DNA from: Zeus faber
Lineage: Eukaryota > Chordata > Actinopteri > Zeiformes > Zeidae
DNA: 64,000 bases
Assembly: GCA_960531495.1 (NCBI GenBank)
Contig: OY482852.1
Span: forward strand, 8,471,375 to 8,535,374
Reading direction: 5' to 3'
Shown here: piece after piece, positions 1 through 10,322 of the stretch
How positions within the stretch are numbered: position 1 is the first letter of the stretch
How the letters are laid out: the number at the start of each line of letters is the position of its first letter
Translations under genes and position numbers: made by a program
Notes under the pieces: generated by a model
What the model was told of the DNA's origin: nothing
Database searches by the model: none
Seen by the model: only the letters and a program-made list of their open reading frames with translations

Positions 1-55
1 TGAATAAAATAAATGGAAATTAAACTCTAATCAAATCCTTTTCTACCTCCCGCAG

Positions 56-193
56 GATCAAAGCAGTACAGTGCATCCATAGCTTTCATGCTGGCTCTGT
101 TCTCCCACCTGGTCAACCACGTTAACATCCGCCTACAGGCAGAGCTGGAGGAAGGGGATGGCCAGGTGCCACCGCTGCAGGTCGACAACGCAG
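56..193 (+). CDS. smg5: smg5 window exon 1
   Basis: The acceptor cccgcag ends at 55 and the donor gtgagg starts at 194. The exon opens with the last two bases of a split codon and reads YSASIAFMLALFSHLVNHVN, very close to human SMG5. This is the end of the helical domain before the acidic linker. Confidence 0.93.
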
Positions 194-3100
194 GTGAGGA
201 GTCTTGGTCTTGACAACGGAATGAAATGGGTGACTTGACTTTGGACTTGACTTGTCTTAACTAAGGACTCAACTTGATGTGACATAACCTGTGACTTGAC
301 TTGCCCAAGGAAAAATGACTTGGGACTTGCTTGAGACTTGGACCAAATGACTTGAGACTTGCACTGATCAGCCTCAACATTAAAACGCCTGATACGTGTT
401 AAGTGAATAATATTGCTCATCTCGTACCAACAGCACCTGTCAAGGGGTGGGATATATTAGGCAGCAAGTGAACAGTTAGAAAAATGGTCAAGCGTAAGGA
501 TCTGAGCCACTTTGACAAGGAGCATATTGCTAGACGACTGGGTCAGAGGATCTCCAAAACTATAGGTCTTGTGGGGTGTTCCCGGTATGCAGTGGTTACT
601 ACCTACCAAAAGTGGTAAAAGGAAGGACAACCGGTGAAAGGCGACGGGGTAATGGACGTCCAAGGCTCATTGATGCGCGTGGGGAGTGAAATCTAGCCCG
701 TCTGGTCCGATCCCACAGAAGAGCTACTGTAGAATAAATTGGTGGAAAAAGTTCATGCTGCTATGATGGAAAGGTGTCAGAACACACATTGCATCACAGC
801 TTGATGCGTATGGGCTTGTGTAGCTGCAGACCGGTCAGAGTGTCCATGCTGACCCCTGTCCACCACTGAAAGCACCTACAATGGACACGTGAGCATCAGA
901 ACTGGACCATGGAGCAATGGAAGGAGGTGGCCTGGTCTGATGAATCACGTTTTCTTCTACATCATGTGGGTGGATGGGCGGGGTTAGGGTCTGATCCGAT
1001 GGAGCATCCGTGGGATGTGCTGGAACAACAAGCCTGATCCATGGGGGCCCCACCTCACAACTTCCAGGACTTAAAGGATCTGCTGCTGACGTCTTGGTGC
1101 AGATACCACAGGACACCTTCAGAGGTCTTGTGGAGTCCATGCCTCCATCGGTCAGCTGTTTTGGCGGCACGAGGGGGAGCTACACAATATAAGTGGTGGT
1201 TTTAATGTTGTGGCTGATCGCTGTACTTATGACTTGGATAAGAGGGACTTGGTCACATGTTTGGCAAAGAATTTATAAGCTATGTATGTATGTATAATGT
1301 GTAACAGGCAATTACTGTATGGTGTGCAACAATAATAACCTTTGTTGTCGTTATTTTGTTTTTCCAAGACGATCCAGACGTGTGTGACGGGTCGGTGCCG
1401 CTGACGGAGCAGAAGCCGCTGCAGAATGGCTCCCTGGAGCAGGAGGACGGTGTGTGGGAGGAAGAGGAGAAGGAAAATGATGAGGCCAAGAAGAGCGTCT
1501 GCTCTGCGGCGGAGCAGCGGCGGCTGGAGGAGGAGAAGCAGCGGCAGAAGAAGAAGTACACCCGCCTCTCCAGGCTGCGCCGGCGTCGATGCGCCCGCAA
1601 GGACGGCCAACGGGAAGACGAGAGTGACCTGAGCGAGGGCTTCGAGAGTGACGAGGAGGACGAGGAAGAGGACGGCAGGGCTCGCTCCGACTCCACGGGC
1701 ACTGCTTCCTCCACGGTCGGTCCCGCAATGAACTCCACCTCCCTCAGGAAGGAGGGCAAGAGGGGCCAGCTGAGGGAGGAGGGTGGCTGGGGCAGCAACT
1801 CTGACGAAGAGGAAGAGGAGGAGGAGGAGGAGGAGGAAGGAGGCACGGCCTTCGACGTTGAGACGGACTCGGACATGAACAGCCAGGAGTCGCGCTCCGA
1901 CCTGGAGGACATAGAGGAGGCTGAACACCCTGACGCCGCGGAGAGCCGTCAGCGACAGGAGCAGGAAGAGTCCGGAAGAGCTGAGGAGGAGGAGCAGGGG
2001 GCACGGGAGGGCGACGCCCCGCCTGCCCCCAATGGGCCGCTGCCACCCTGCAGCGACCCCAGCATCAGCAGCAACCTGCAGGCCATGTCCTCCCAGCTCT
2101 TCCAGGCCAAGCGCAGCTTCCGCCTTGCCCCCACCTTCAGCAATGTACTGCTGAGGGCCCCGCCCCGCTCTGCCAGCCCGGCCCCCGCCCCCACGGGCTG
2201 CTCCGAGTCCAGCCCACCTCAGGAGACTCCGCCTCCACCCGGGGATAGGCCTGGTAACACGAGCCCCGGTACTGCCAATGGAACAAACGATAACGGTAAG
2301 CGTACATTATTTCTGTTGTTGTTTTTTTATATATATTGAAAACAATTGAGGAACATCATTTATTCATATTGTAATTATGTCAATACGCTGACTTTTCCTG
2401 CATTTTGAAAAACAAAAACATTTAATGATTAAAATTTGAATGACCTTATTCAGAAAATATGCTGACTTTTCCTTTTTGAAAAATTCAGTTGAGGAAGTAA
2501 ACCTGTGTTTCATCATCATGCTTCCACCTTCTTTCCCAGATTTGGACTCTGATTCGGAAGGAAGTCAACACAGCAGCCAGTCAGTGCGTAATGAGAAAAC
2601 TCTGTCGGAGAGACTCGAGATCCTGACCAATCAGGGGCTCATCCAGGTGGTGAAGGTCTTTATTGATTGGTTAAGGACCAACACGGACATTATCCTCATG
2701 TGTGCTCAGGTGAGAGGAAAGGCCTTTCTCAATCTGCATTGTTGTCTGTACTTGTGTTCTTGTGGACTTGTGAAACGTCATCAGTCGCAGCCCAAGTACT
2801 GTTCCAATTCAAAATCAGCATCAAGCCAAGTCCAGTCCAAATGCCCGGATGTGGACTTGCTCTGCCCATTTTATCGAGGATGCATCAGTGGTGACTTGTG
2901 TGGACTTGGGACAGCCAAGTATCCCAGAATGAATTTCACACCAAGCGGTGGCAATGGCGGAGTGGAGTCTGTACTCCCGAGTCGAACTTGCCAAGTCTGA
3001 ACTATCAGGTCCGCAAGTCCAGACTTTGCGTACTTGGTATTGAGAAACGTCCATAGTCTCTCATTTTGTCCGCGCAATAGTGCGGGACGATATACTGTGC

Positions 3101-6100
3101 AATATCGATAGCATGATATGCGACTAGGAATCCTGTGGGATTTTCCTTATCATAATATTGTGATATAATTAAATCTCTTTAAGGCTGCACTACAGTTTAA
3201 AAATGCAGTTTACAAAACATCAAAGTTATTCTAATCAACCTCTCTACATGCTTGGTCATCATATCCGTGTCCCATTTCTCCTCCATTGTTGTCTGTCTAG
3301 AGTTCCCAAAGCCTGTGGAACAGACTGTCTGTCCTGCTGAACCTGCTGCCAGACGGCAGCAAGATGCTGAAAGCGGGTAAGCCAGTGTTTTCAAGTTCAG
3401 TTCACACATGTTTAAGAAAACTTTAAAACACTTTTCTGCTTTTAAACCCAAATATTTCAGGGCATTTTGGTCCTGAAATGTTCTCGAGGTGAGGTTTTTA
3501 TTTGCTAGGCTCATGCCCTCACCTCCAGTTGTCCTGTTGCAGAGCTGGGTCTGAACCAGGAAGTGACTGAGCTGCTGGGTAAGTGCGAGCAGCCTGGTCT
3601 GGTGCAGAGCCTGCTGCTTCCTGAGGATCTGGCTCTTCGTCACCTGCCCGCCCTCAGCGTGGCCCACCGGCGCCTCGACTTCAGCCACCGCAGGCCGTCC
3701 CTCAGTCCCCTGCAGGAGGTACACGGGAGGATTGTTCTTCACAAAATAATCTTATGGATTACGGCTTTAATTGATAAAGCATGAGGAAATAAAATGGGCA
3801 GCGTATTTGAAGCGTCTTTACCGTCAGCGCACCAATCGCAACATTTCATCCAAGCATTGCATTGCTTTGCATGAAATGTCCAAGTCAATCATTTCCTCCC
3901 TTTTCTCTTTCCCCTTCTCCCAGTGTGTAGTCAGAGTGTGTTGCATCCGCAGTTTTGGCCACTTCCTCACCAGTCTCCAGGGCAATGTGCTACACTTCAA
4001 CCTGGAGGCAGGCATCTTTACCAGCATCGCCCAATCGGAGCAGGACAACCTGGTGCAGCAGGCCAAGGCCCAGTTCCGCATGGTGAGTGATGGCCGGACA
4101 GACCAATGAACCGCAGAAACCAAATGTTGCCCAGATTCTGTGAGAGTCTGTGGCTCTGAACGGTGACCTTTCAGGACACACAGGTCTGGGATATAATAAT
4201 AAATAATAATAATACAACTTTTAATTTTACAGCAACTTTATAAACAGTTTACAAAGTGCTTTGACAGATGAAATAAAAGCAGAGTGCTCAAATCATGAAT
4301 TTAAAAGGCAAAGGAACATTAAGCAGGGATTAAATGTATTCATTAAGTTGAAAAAGCCGATAAACGATAAAATAAATAAATAATAATAAAAAATAGAAAA
4401 CAAAAAGTAAAGAAAGGGGGCGACATCGCATAAAAGCAGATCTATAAAAATGGGTTTTAAGAAGTGATTTGAAATAAGTCACTGACTCTGCCGGCCCTGT
4501 CTCCTCGGGCAGGTTGGTCCAAAGCCGAGGGGCCCCGATAGAAAAGGCTAGACTCTGGAACAGCCAGAACGGCCCCGCCAAAGGATCTGAGGCCACTCTC
4601 CGGCTCGTCTGGGGTCAACATATCTGTTATGTAGCTTGGAGTCAGACCCAGAGGTGCTTTTAAAGTGATCAGTAAAATCTTAAAATCCATTCTGAACCGA
4701 ACGGGAACCGTTCATTGGAACCGCTAAGAAGCGGAGCTGCTGCGTTCTGAGCTCGTTGGAGGCGAGAGAGTGACTTTTGGTTGATGCAAGAAAAGGAGCG
4801 AGTTACAGTCGTCTAGTGGTGAGAAAATAAGCGCGTGGGTCACTTTTTCCAGGCCGCTGTGTGATAAGTTTTGGTTTGATTCTTGAACAGGTTCTAAGTT
4901 GAAGGAAGCAGCATCTTATTTTTTTTATTTGTGGTTCAAAGTTTAGGTCAGGGTCACACAGTACTCCCATATTTATGATGACAGACTTCAAATTTGCAGA
5001 CAGAGTACCATTTTTCATACTGCTGTAGTTTTGGAAGTAAGCTATCAACATATCGTGATGCACAATTTTTATTTCTAAGATATGACCCCTGAGTCTTGTT
5101 GCAAATTAAATGTTTTATAGAGCTTTCTATATTTCTTTATTTTTATGGGAATAAAAGACATTTTGGTCTGGCATCATACTTCAATGTGTTGGGTTCAATG
5201 TGATGATCCTTGTTTGGACTCTTTCATGTGTGATTTTGAATTAATATTATGATTAATATAATATTCATTTGTTAGTAGATCAGCCTCCATGAAGGCCTTA
5301 AATTGAATCAAGCAATGCAACATTTTCATTTATAAAGCCAGTAAATTGTTCCTGCCGTCCGGTCGATACACCTGATGCTGATTTATGTTGTGGCTTTGAA
5401 TGAATGTTTTAAGCTTATGGTTCTATGATGCTGTAAATGTGCTGAATCGTCACCCTTTCTGTCCAGGCTGAAGAGGAGGCTCGTCGAAATCGTCTGATGA
5501 AGGACATGGCTCAGTTGCGACTTCAGGTCAGATTCTCAGGGGGAAAAATATATACACTCACTGGGCACTTTATTAGGAACACCTGTACACCTACTTATTC
5601 ATGCAGTTATTTAATCAGCCAATCGTGTGGCAGCATTACAATGCATCAAATCATGTAGCTTCTGTTAATGTTCACATCAACCATCAGAATGGGGGGAAAA
5701 AATGTGATCTCAGTGTTTTCAGATTGCAATGCAAAAACATCTCAGAATGCACAACACGTGGAACCTTGAGGGTGATGGGCTACAACAGCAGAAGACCACG
5801 TCGGGTTCCACTTCTGTCAGCCAAGAACAGAAAGTTGAGGCTGCAGTGAGCACAGGCTCACAAAACTGGACAGTTGGAGACTGAAGAAATGTAGCCTGGT
5901 CTGATGAATCTCCATTTCTGCTGAGGCACACAGTTGGTAGAGTCAGAATTTGGTGCCAACAGCATGAATCCATGGACCCAACCTGTCTTGTGTCAGCAGT
6001 CCAGGCTGGTGGGGGTTGTGTAATGTTGTGGGGAATTTTCTCTTGGCACACTTTGGGCCCGTTAATACCAATTTATCATGGCTTGAATGGCACAGCCTAT

Positions 6101-9100
6101 TTGAGTATTTTTGCTGACCATGGGCATCCCTTCATGGCCACCATTGACCCATCTTCTAACGGCTACGTCGAGCATCATAATGCACTGTCACAAACAAAAG
6201 TTGTCTAGAACTGGTTTCGTGAACATGACAATGAGCTCAATGTTCTTCAGTTTCCTTCCCACTTTACGGATCTAAATCCAATAGAACACCTTTGGGATGT
6301 GATAGAATGGGAGAGCCGCAGCATGTGCAGCTGACTCATCTGCGGGAATTGCGTGATGCAATCATGTCAGCATGCAGCAGAATCCCAAGGGAATGTGTCC
6401 GACATCTTGTGGAATCCATGGCAAGAAGAATTGTTGTGTTGTGTCCCTGCAGCTTGAGGTCTCTCAGCTAGAGGGCAGCCTGCAGCAGCCGAAGGCCCAG
6501 TCGTCCATGTCTCCGTATCTGGTGCCAGACACAGCTGCTCTCTGCCAGCACCTCGGCCTCATCAGGCAGCTGGCAGGAAGCGGCTGCTTCATCATCATCA
6601 TCCCGCGTACCGGTGAGTAGCCAGGCTGCCCCGCCGCAAGGCCTTTTCATTATGGGGGCAACATTCTATTAAAAGCCAGTGAAGTGGAACCTCAAGCTCT
6701 TGTCACATATTTTTGGGCAATGACTGATGAGAAGTGGTTGCCTAAATCGTGTTCAGACAACCCGGACGGTTGCGCAGGGTAGACTCTGTCCTGGGCAGTG
6801 GTTTGAATCTGGGGATTTTAGAAGGGAGAGGGTTCAGCCACCCACACATGAGAATCCAGTGTGTTCAAACAAAACAACGGCATTGCACTGAGTTACAAGG
6901 CGACTCATTGTGACAGGACTACATGCATATTCGTTAAATACTTGGGAGAGTTGGCTTGTCCTCTGGTTTACTGATGCTATTCACATGTGATTTGCATTAC
7001 CATGTTTGCCCAACCTGCCAGCTACGCTTGTGTAGGGAGTAGTAGTATTTGAAAGTTCATATATGCAACATTTTGATTCAGCAGACAGTGACCAAAGCTC
7101 TTTCAATCAAAAATAAAAGTCCTTGCGATTTGTAAAACGTGTTGAGTTAGATAAATGCCGTTTATCTCTTACTCCAGGCCCATTATGTAGAAAATCCATA
7201 TTTGGGTCCTATGCAGCTCCCTGTTGTGCATTGAACACACTGGATTCTCATGTGGGGGTGGGTGAACCGCCTCCATTCCAAAACCCAGAGATTCAAACCG
7301 CTGCCCATCTGGTCTGCCCTGGGCAACCGTCTGTGTTTTCTGAACATGATTTTAGGCAACCACTTCTCATCCGCCGTTGCCCAAAGTCTGTGACAACAGC
7401 TTGAAGTTCCCCTCCATTGGCTTTTAGTGGAACGTTGTTCCACCGGTATATGAATATATAAAATGGCTTCTCTTGTTTTTAGTGATTGATGGGCTTGATA
7501 TGCTGAAGAAGGAAAACCCTGGTGCAAGGGACGGCATTCGTTTCCTGGAGGCTGAATTCCGCAAAGGCAACAGGTAAGACTCTCAAATCGATTATAGATA
7601 TGCACCCACACATCAGGATTTATGGTATTTGTTAAAAACACTACAATAGTACAGTGGTGAAACTCACTGGGAGCCTCTCAGCTGCATTAATGTTCACTTT
7701 CAAGATAAAGCGAGTTTTTGTAGGTTTTACAAATAGGCCCTACAATTTAAAAAAAAATAAAATAAAAAAGAAAAAAAAAGAATAATAATCTAATTTTAAT
7801 TTGAGGTGTTAATTTCACTATAAACATATCTGATTTTATTGATCGATATATATTTATTTTCATGAAGATGAGTCAAGTTCTTCTGCCTCAGAGTCAACAT
7901 TTCTGAAACCCAGAACCAGCTACCACTGAACCTAATACTTGAGAGATGATTTGTCCAAAAATTGGTGTAAAATTTTGTTTAAATAATTTTGTTAAAAGTA
8001 TTGAATTTAACTCTATTTACAGACGCCCTGGGATATAAAACGTCCAGTTTGTTCTAGTTTGTTGGGTGATTAGTTAGTTGTGGTCTCAATTGTTTTACTG
8101 GTCACATTGTATTTGCTGAATTCTTCTGTGTGTTCTATGTGCAGGTACATCCGCTGCCAGAAAGAGTCGGGGCGGAGTTTTGAAAGAGATAAGCTGAAAC
8201 GGCAGGATGTGGAAGCTTGGTAAGAAGCCCCGATTTCCAACCTATCTCCATCTGTATGTGTCCATCCGTCTGTCTTTGTCAGAAATATTTGACCTCGGGG
8301 GGCGGGTGTAAGATACATGCAGCTACATTCAGGAACACCGCCGGCACTGCCCATATTCACATGTTGCCGGAGGGGGGGGTGTGGGGTGCAGAGCGCGACG
8401 GACAGGGCAGCGGAGCAGATTTCCCCGAATATCGATCCCTGCTCCCATTCACACATGACGCTGTGTGGGAAATGTTCCGGGGCATTTAAGGGATAGACTG
8501 CATTTGTGAAAAGGAATAATCCATTAAAGTTGCAGATTAAAAGTAACAAGTTTTAAATTCCTAAAAACATTGGAATGTAATACTTGACAATACATTCCTA
8601 CTTGACTGACAAGTAGGAATGTGGGTAAGTGATGGGAACATTTAGTGGATGAACCCACTGGTTGGAATGAGTGAGTGTGTTAACTTTTTGGATGTGTGAG
8701 GGACTATTTTGTTGCTGCGTTGGTAGGCATCTGCACAAGATGGTGGACAGCTGCCGCCAGCTGACCGTCTCCCAGAGCAACGGGGATGAGGACACGGCCG
8801 GCATGGTGACCATCCTCACCGCTCACCCGGTGGAGGAGCTTGGCGCCCGATCGGCAGCCATGATGGTCAGTCCTACAGAGCTTCTGTCAAGAATATTGAG
8901 GGTGTCTGTGGGTCCTTAAAAGTCTTGAATTCAGATGGCAAATATTAGTCCTTTGGTCATGGAATGGTCTTAAATTCACTATTCATCCATATATTTCTTG
9001 TCAAAATTGGTCAAATTCCTCTGGATCAGTCAGCACAAAATCTAATGCTGAACTTATTACTTACCTGCTGTACTTACCTGTTCTCAGTGGTGGGTACTTG

Positions 9101-9740
9101 AAAGCGACACCAAAAGTTAGAGATAGCTTGCTTAAAAACTACTCTCGTAAAAGTGAAAGTCACTCATGGGAATACTGCTTGAATAAAAGTTGTGAAGTAG
9201 CTGATATGAAAGGTACTTAAGTATCAAAAGTAAATGCTGTGGGGGGGGGGGCAGTTTGTTTTTTTGTTTTTATTTATTTATCTTTTGCTTTGAGTTTTTT
9301 TTATTTTTTTATTTTTGCTCCGATTTTATTCTAGTTGCCAATATTTCCGCGTCGTTCTGTAAGACGCATCTTTAATTGGAAAAAAAAAAAAAAAAAAAAA
9401 AAAAGTGGCAGGTGCGGGTGGAGCAGCGTCACTGCTGCAGGAGGTGGCGCTCTGGGAAGTGCCCGTGCTTATTCAGTAGCAATGCTGCAAAGATGAAACC
9501 TAACACGGGCAGGGTTGCCAGGGCTCCATGACAAAACCAGCCATCCCCCGACCCGTGGACCCAAGAAAACAACTCGCTTCACCACTTAAAAAGAATCCGC
9601 GGGAAAAACCACAGGCCTGACAACTCTGAACACCGGTCGGCACTGTTTGTTTACACTTGGTGCTGGATATGACTCCTGATTCGCCGTCATGGACCTCGTG
9701 ATAACCGGTGTTCAGGAGAAACGTAGTGGAGTTAAAAGTA

Positions 9741-9772
<32 letters not shown>

Positions 9773-10322
9773 GGAGCGAAATGTAGAAAACTAAGTAGAC
9801 AGAATTATGATAACTCTACTAAAGTACGGTAACAAAGTATTTTTACTTTGTCACTTAACACCACCGCCTGTTCTAGATGAACCAACTTAATTAACCAACT
9901 AAATCCTTATGCTTTCCTCCAACAGTTCATAAAATAATGAATTTATGTACCAAATACATAGTACATACCTCCATGCTTACCAGCAATACTTTATTTAATT
10001 AGAGAGGTGATTTCAAAAATCTTGTCTTCAATTTCATTAAATCTTTTCTGAAAAATGTTTAAAGAAAATTATTCATTTAAAGTATTCCTTTATTTGTTTT
10101 CATGCTGGGACCGGCTTGGACCTGGTTTAAAACTACTTTGACTGGAGCTCCTCCGTCCTCCCTGACATTTCTCTCGCATTTTTAGGGTGTATCCCAAACC
10201 AAAGAAGGCAAATAAAATCCAACCCTTGTCCCCTCCAGGCGGCCGTCCAGGCGGCGTGCATGGCGGGGATGGAGCTGAAGAACGTGGTGGAGTTCTACCG
10301 CCAGTGGAAGGAGATGGGCTGA
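56..10322 (+). CDS. smg5: smg5, nonsense-mediated mRNA decay factor SMG5 (3' part, 12 exons)
   Basis: SMG5 works with SMG7 in nonsense-mediated decay: it binds phosphorylated UPF1 in the cytoplasm and helps recruit decay and phosphatase activities. Twelve exons join in one frame: 56-193, 1369-2295, 2540-2709, 3301-3376, 3543-3718, 3924-4082, 5467-5526, 6453-6612, 7483-7573, 8145-8219, 8727-8865, 10239-10322. All have GT/AG borders and compatible phases, giving about 750 residues to the TGA at 10320-10322. The product has the end of the helical domain (FSHLVNHVNIRLQAELEE), a long acidic disordered region, a conserved helical block (VKVFIDWLRTN), then the C-terminal PIN domain from about YLVPDT to the terminus QWKEMG. 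Family knowledge: the SMG5 PIN domain lacks most catalytic acids of SMG6 and is not thought to cut RNA. The fish acidic segment looks longer than the human one. The N-terminal 14-3-3-like domain is outside the window. paqr6 follows in the same direction. Confidence 0.95.
210..362. repeat. ACTTG-rich degenerate repeat
   Basis: Many imperfect copies of cttgactt/gacttgagactt fill the start of the first smg5 intron in view. The same motif density recurs at 2725-3060, so it looks like a dispersed fish repeat family that I cannot name. Confidence 0.5.
363..1226 (+). mobile_element. Tc1-like DNA transposon, internally deleted
   Basis: The left end (ctgatcagcctcaacattaa) and right end (ttaatgttgtggctgatcg) are inverted copies, typical of a teleost Tc1-like family. 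Between them lie the degraded start of a transposase near 484 (MVKRKDLSHFDK, then LGQRISKTIGL) and the transposase 3' end near 1010-1190. The catalytic middle is missing: the sequence jumps from the region near 965 to the 3' part near 1000. Stops and shifts break the frame. It is a dead copy in an smg5 intron. Confidence 0.85.
1369..2295 (+). CDS. smg5: smg5 window exon 2, large acidic disordered exon
   Basis: The acceptor tttccaag ends at 1368 and the donor gtaagc starts at 2296; both borders are phase 1. The 927-base exon encodes a low-complexity region rich in Glu, Asp, Ser and Arg. It has the family blocks LSRLRRRRC, SDLSEGFESD, TAFDVETDSDMNSQESRSDL and FRLAPTFSNVLL. A run of eleven Glu codons lies near 1806-1840. 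The conserved blocks fix the frame. GC content and purine bias are much higher than in the flanking introns, which explains several long antisense open frames here. Confidence 0.95.
2540..2709 (+). CDS. smg5: smg5 window exon 3
   Basis: The acceptor ctttcccag ends at 2539 and the donor gtgaga starts at 2710. The exon reads SVRNEKTLSERLEIL then VKVFIDWLRTNTDIILMCAQ, matching the start of the conserved helical block of SMG5. Confidence 0.94.
2725..3060. repeat. ACTTG-rich degenerate repeat, second copy
   Basis: Within the smg5 intron 2710-3300, forms of cttgtggacttg, gtggacttgc and cttgggacagccaagt recur at irregular spacing. It resembles the stretch at 210-362. The rest of this intron shows nothing recognisable. 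Confidence 0.45.
3301..3376 (+). CDS. smg5: smg5 window exon 4
   Basis: The acceptor gtctgtctag ends at 3300 and the donor gtaagc starts at 3377. The exon reads SSQSLWNRLSVLLNLLPDGS, matching the human SSQSLWNRLSVLLNLLP block. It ends with one base of a split codon. Confidence 0.94.
3543..3718 (+). CDS. smg5: smg5 window exon 5
   Basis: The acceptor gttgcag ends at 3542 and the donor gtacac starts at 3719. The exon reads LVQSLLLPEDLALRHLPAL, then AHRRLDF, as in the SMG5 family. It ends in phase 0. Confidence 0.94.
3924..4082 (+). CDS. smg5: smg5 window exon 6
   Basis: The acceptor cttctcccag ends at 3923 and the donor gtgagt starts at 4083. The exon is 53 whole codons and reads VVRVCCIRSFGHFLTSLQGN and AQSEQDNLVQQAKAQFRM, nearly identical to mammalian SMG5. 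Confidence 0.95.
4190..5070 (-). mobile_element. non-LTR retrotransposon (L2/Rex1-like) 3' fragment, antisense to smg5
   Basis: Read on the minus strand, 5063-4330 carries pieces typical of the C-terminal end of a LINE reverse transcriptase, in shifted frames: GVLCDPDLNFEPQIKKIRCC, RAYFLTTRRL, FKILLITLKAPLGLTPSYIT, DEPESGLRSFGGAVLAVPES and APRLWTNLPEETGPAESVTY followed by FKSLLKTHFY. Frameshifts show it is inactive. The A/T-rich end at about 4190-4230 may be the element's tail. It fills most of the smg5 intron 4083-5466; the rest of that intron shows nothing. Confidence 0.75.
5467..5526 (+). CDS. smg5: smg5 window exon 7 (20 codons)
   Basis: The acceptor ctgtccag ends at 5466 and the donor gtcaga starts at 5527. 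It reads AEEEARRNRLMKDMAQLRLQ, the basic helix leading to the PIN domain. A Tc1-like copy begins only about 28 bases after the donor. Confidence 0.94.
5555..6437 (+). mobile_element. Tc1-like DNA transposon, truncated at the right end
   Basis: The element starts after TATA with cactcactgggcactttatt, a familiar Tc1-like terminal repeat of fish. Degraded transposase follows: near 5972-6200 MDPTCLVSAVQAGGGCVMLW and related pieces, then LNPIEHLWDVIE-like codons near 6268-6310. The homology runs to about 6437 and stops without the right terminal repeat, 16 bases before smg5 exon 6453-6612. This family differs from the copies at 363 and 59793. Confidence 0.85.
6453..6612 (+). CDS. smg5: smg5 window exon 8, PIN domain start
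   Basis: The acceptor tccctgcag ends at 6452 and the donor gtgagt starts at 6613. The exon reads LEVSQLEGSLQQPKAQSSMS, then YLVPDTAALCQHL and FIIIIPRT, the opening of the PIN fold. The polypyrimidine tract before the acceptor is short and G-interrupted because transposon sequence ends about 16 bases upstream. Confidence 0.94.
6657..7440. repeat. large imperfect inverted repeat (foldback) filling an smg5 intron
   Basis: Arms of about 220 bases, roughly 6657-6877 and 7223-7440, are reverse complements of each other with an estimated 80-90% match. For example gagaagtggttgcctaaa at about 6730 pairs with tttaggcaaccacttctc near 7351, and gagaatccagtgtgttcaa pairs with ttgaacacactggattctc. A spacer of about 345 bases lies between. 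The intron is 6613-7482, so the foldback occupies nearly all of it. No transposase is present; it may be a foldback-type or MITE-like element. Confidence 0.85.
7483..7573 (+). CDS. smg5: smg5 window exon 9, PIN domain
   Basis: The acceptor tgtttttag ends at 7482 and the donor gtaaga starts at 7574. It reads VIDGLDMLKKENPGARDGIR then FLEAEFRKGN. The Asp of VIDGLD sits at a core PIN position. The exon ends two bases into the Arg codon. Confidence 0.94.
7574..8144 (+). other. smg5 intron without recognised content
   Basis: AT-rich intron with an A-run near 7746-7785. I see no repeat family, hairpin or coding signal in it. Confidence 0.6.
8145..8219 (+). CDS. smg5: smg5 window exon 10, PIN domain
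   Basis: The acceptor atgtgcag ends at 8144 and the donor gtaaga starts at 8220. The exon reads YIRCQKESGRSFERDKLKRQ then DVEAW, with the Trp codon split across the next intron. Confidence 0.93.
8592..8622. repeat. short perfect hairpin
   Basis: acattcctacttg pairs perfectly with caagtaggaatgt across a 5-base loop, inside the smg5 intron 8220-8726. Confidence 0.8.
8727..8865 (+). CDS. smg5: smg5 window exon 11, PIN domain
   Basis: The acceptor gttggtag ends at 8726 and the donor gtcagt starts at 8866. It reads HLHKMVDSCRQLTVSQSNGD and AGMVTILTAHP, matching the human LDSCKQLTLAQ and GMVTIITG segments. Confidence 0.93.
9085..9870. mobile_element. hAT-like non-autonomous element
   Basis: The left side begins cagtggtgggtacttga, with ctcgtaaaagtgaaagtcac and ggtacttaagtatcaaaagt further in. 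The right side ends acaaagtatttttactttgt then cacttaacaccaccgcctg. Both are shapes I know from fish hAT-type MITEs whose ends begin CAGTGGTG. The interior has poly-G, poly-A (9380-9404) and poly-T runs and no transposase. An exact 8-base target duplication is not clear. It sits in the last smg5 intron. Confidence 0.55.
10239..10322 (+). CDS. smg5: smg5 last coding exon
   Basis: The acceptor tcccctccag ends at 10238. The exon reads AAVQAACMAGMELKNVVEFY, then RQWKEMG and TGA at 10320-10322. The human protein ends KNVLDFYKQWKEIG, so this is the true C-terminus. Confidence 0.95.
   Translation, partial: AAVQAACMAGMELKNVVEFYRQWKEMG

Noticed and set aside
1227..1928. Minus-strand frames of 233 and 210 codons
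   Set aside because: They are shadows of the GC-rich smg5 acidic exon; their Ser/Leu runs are the antisense of the Glu codons.
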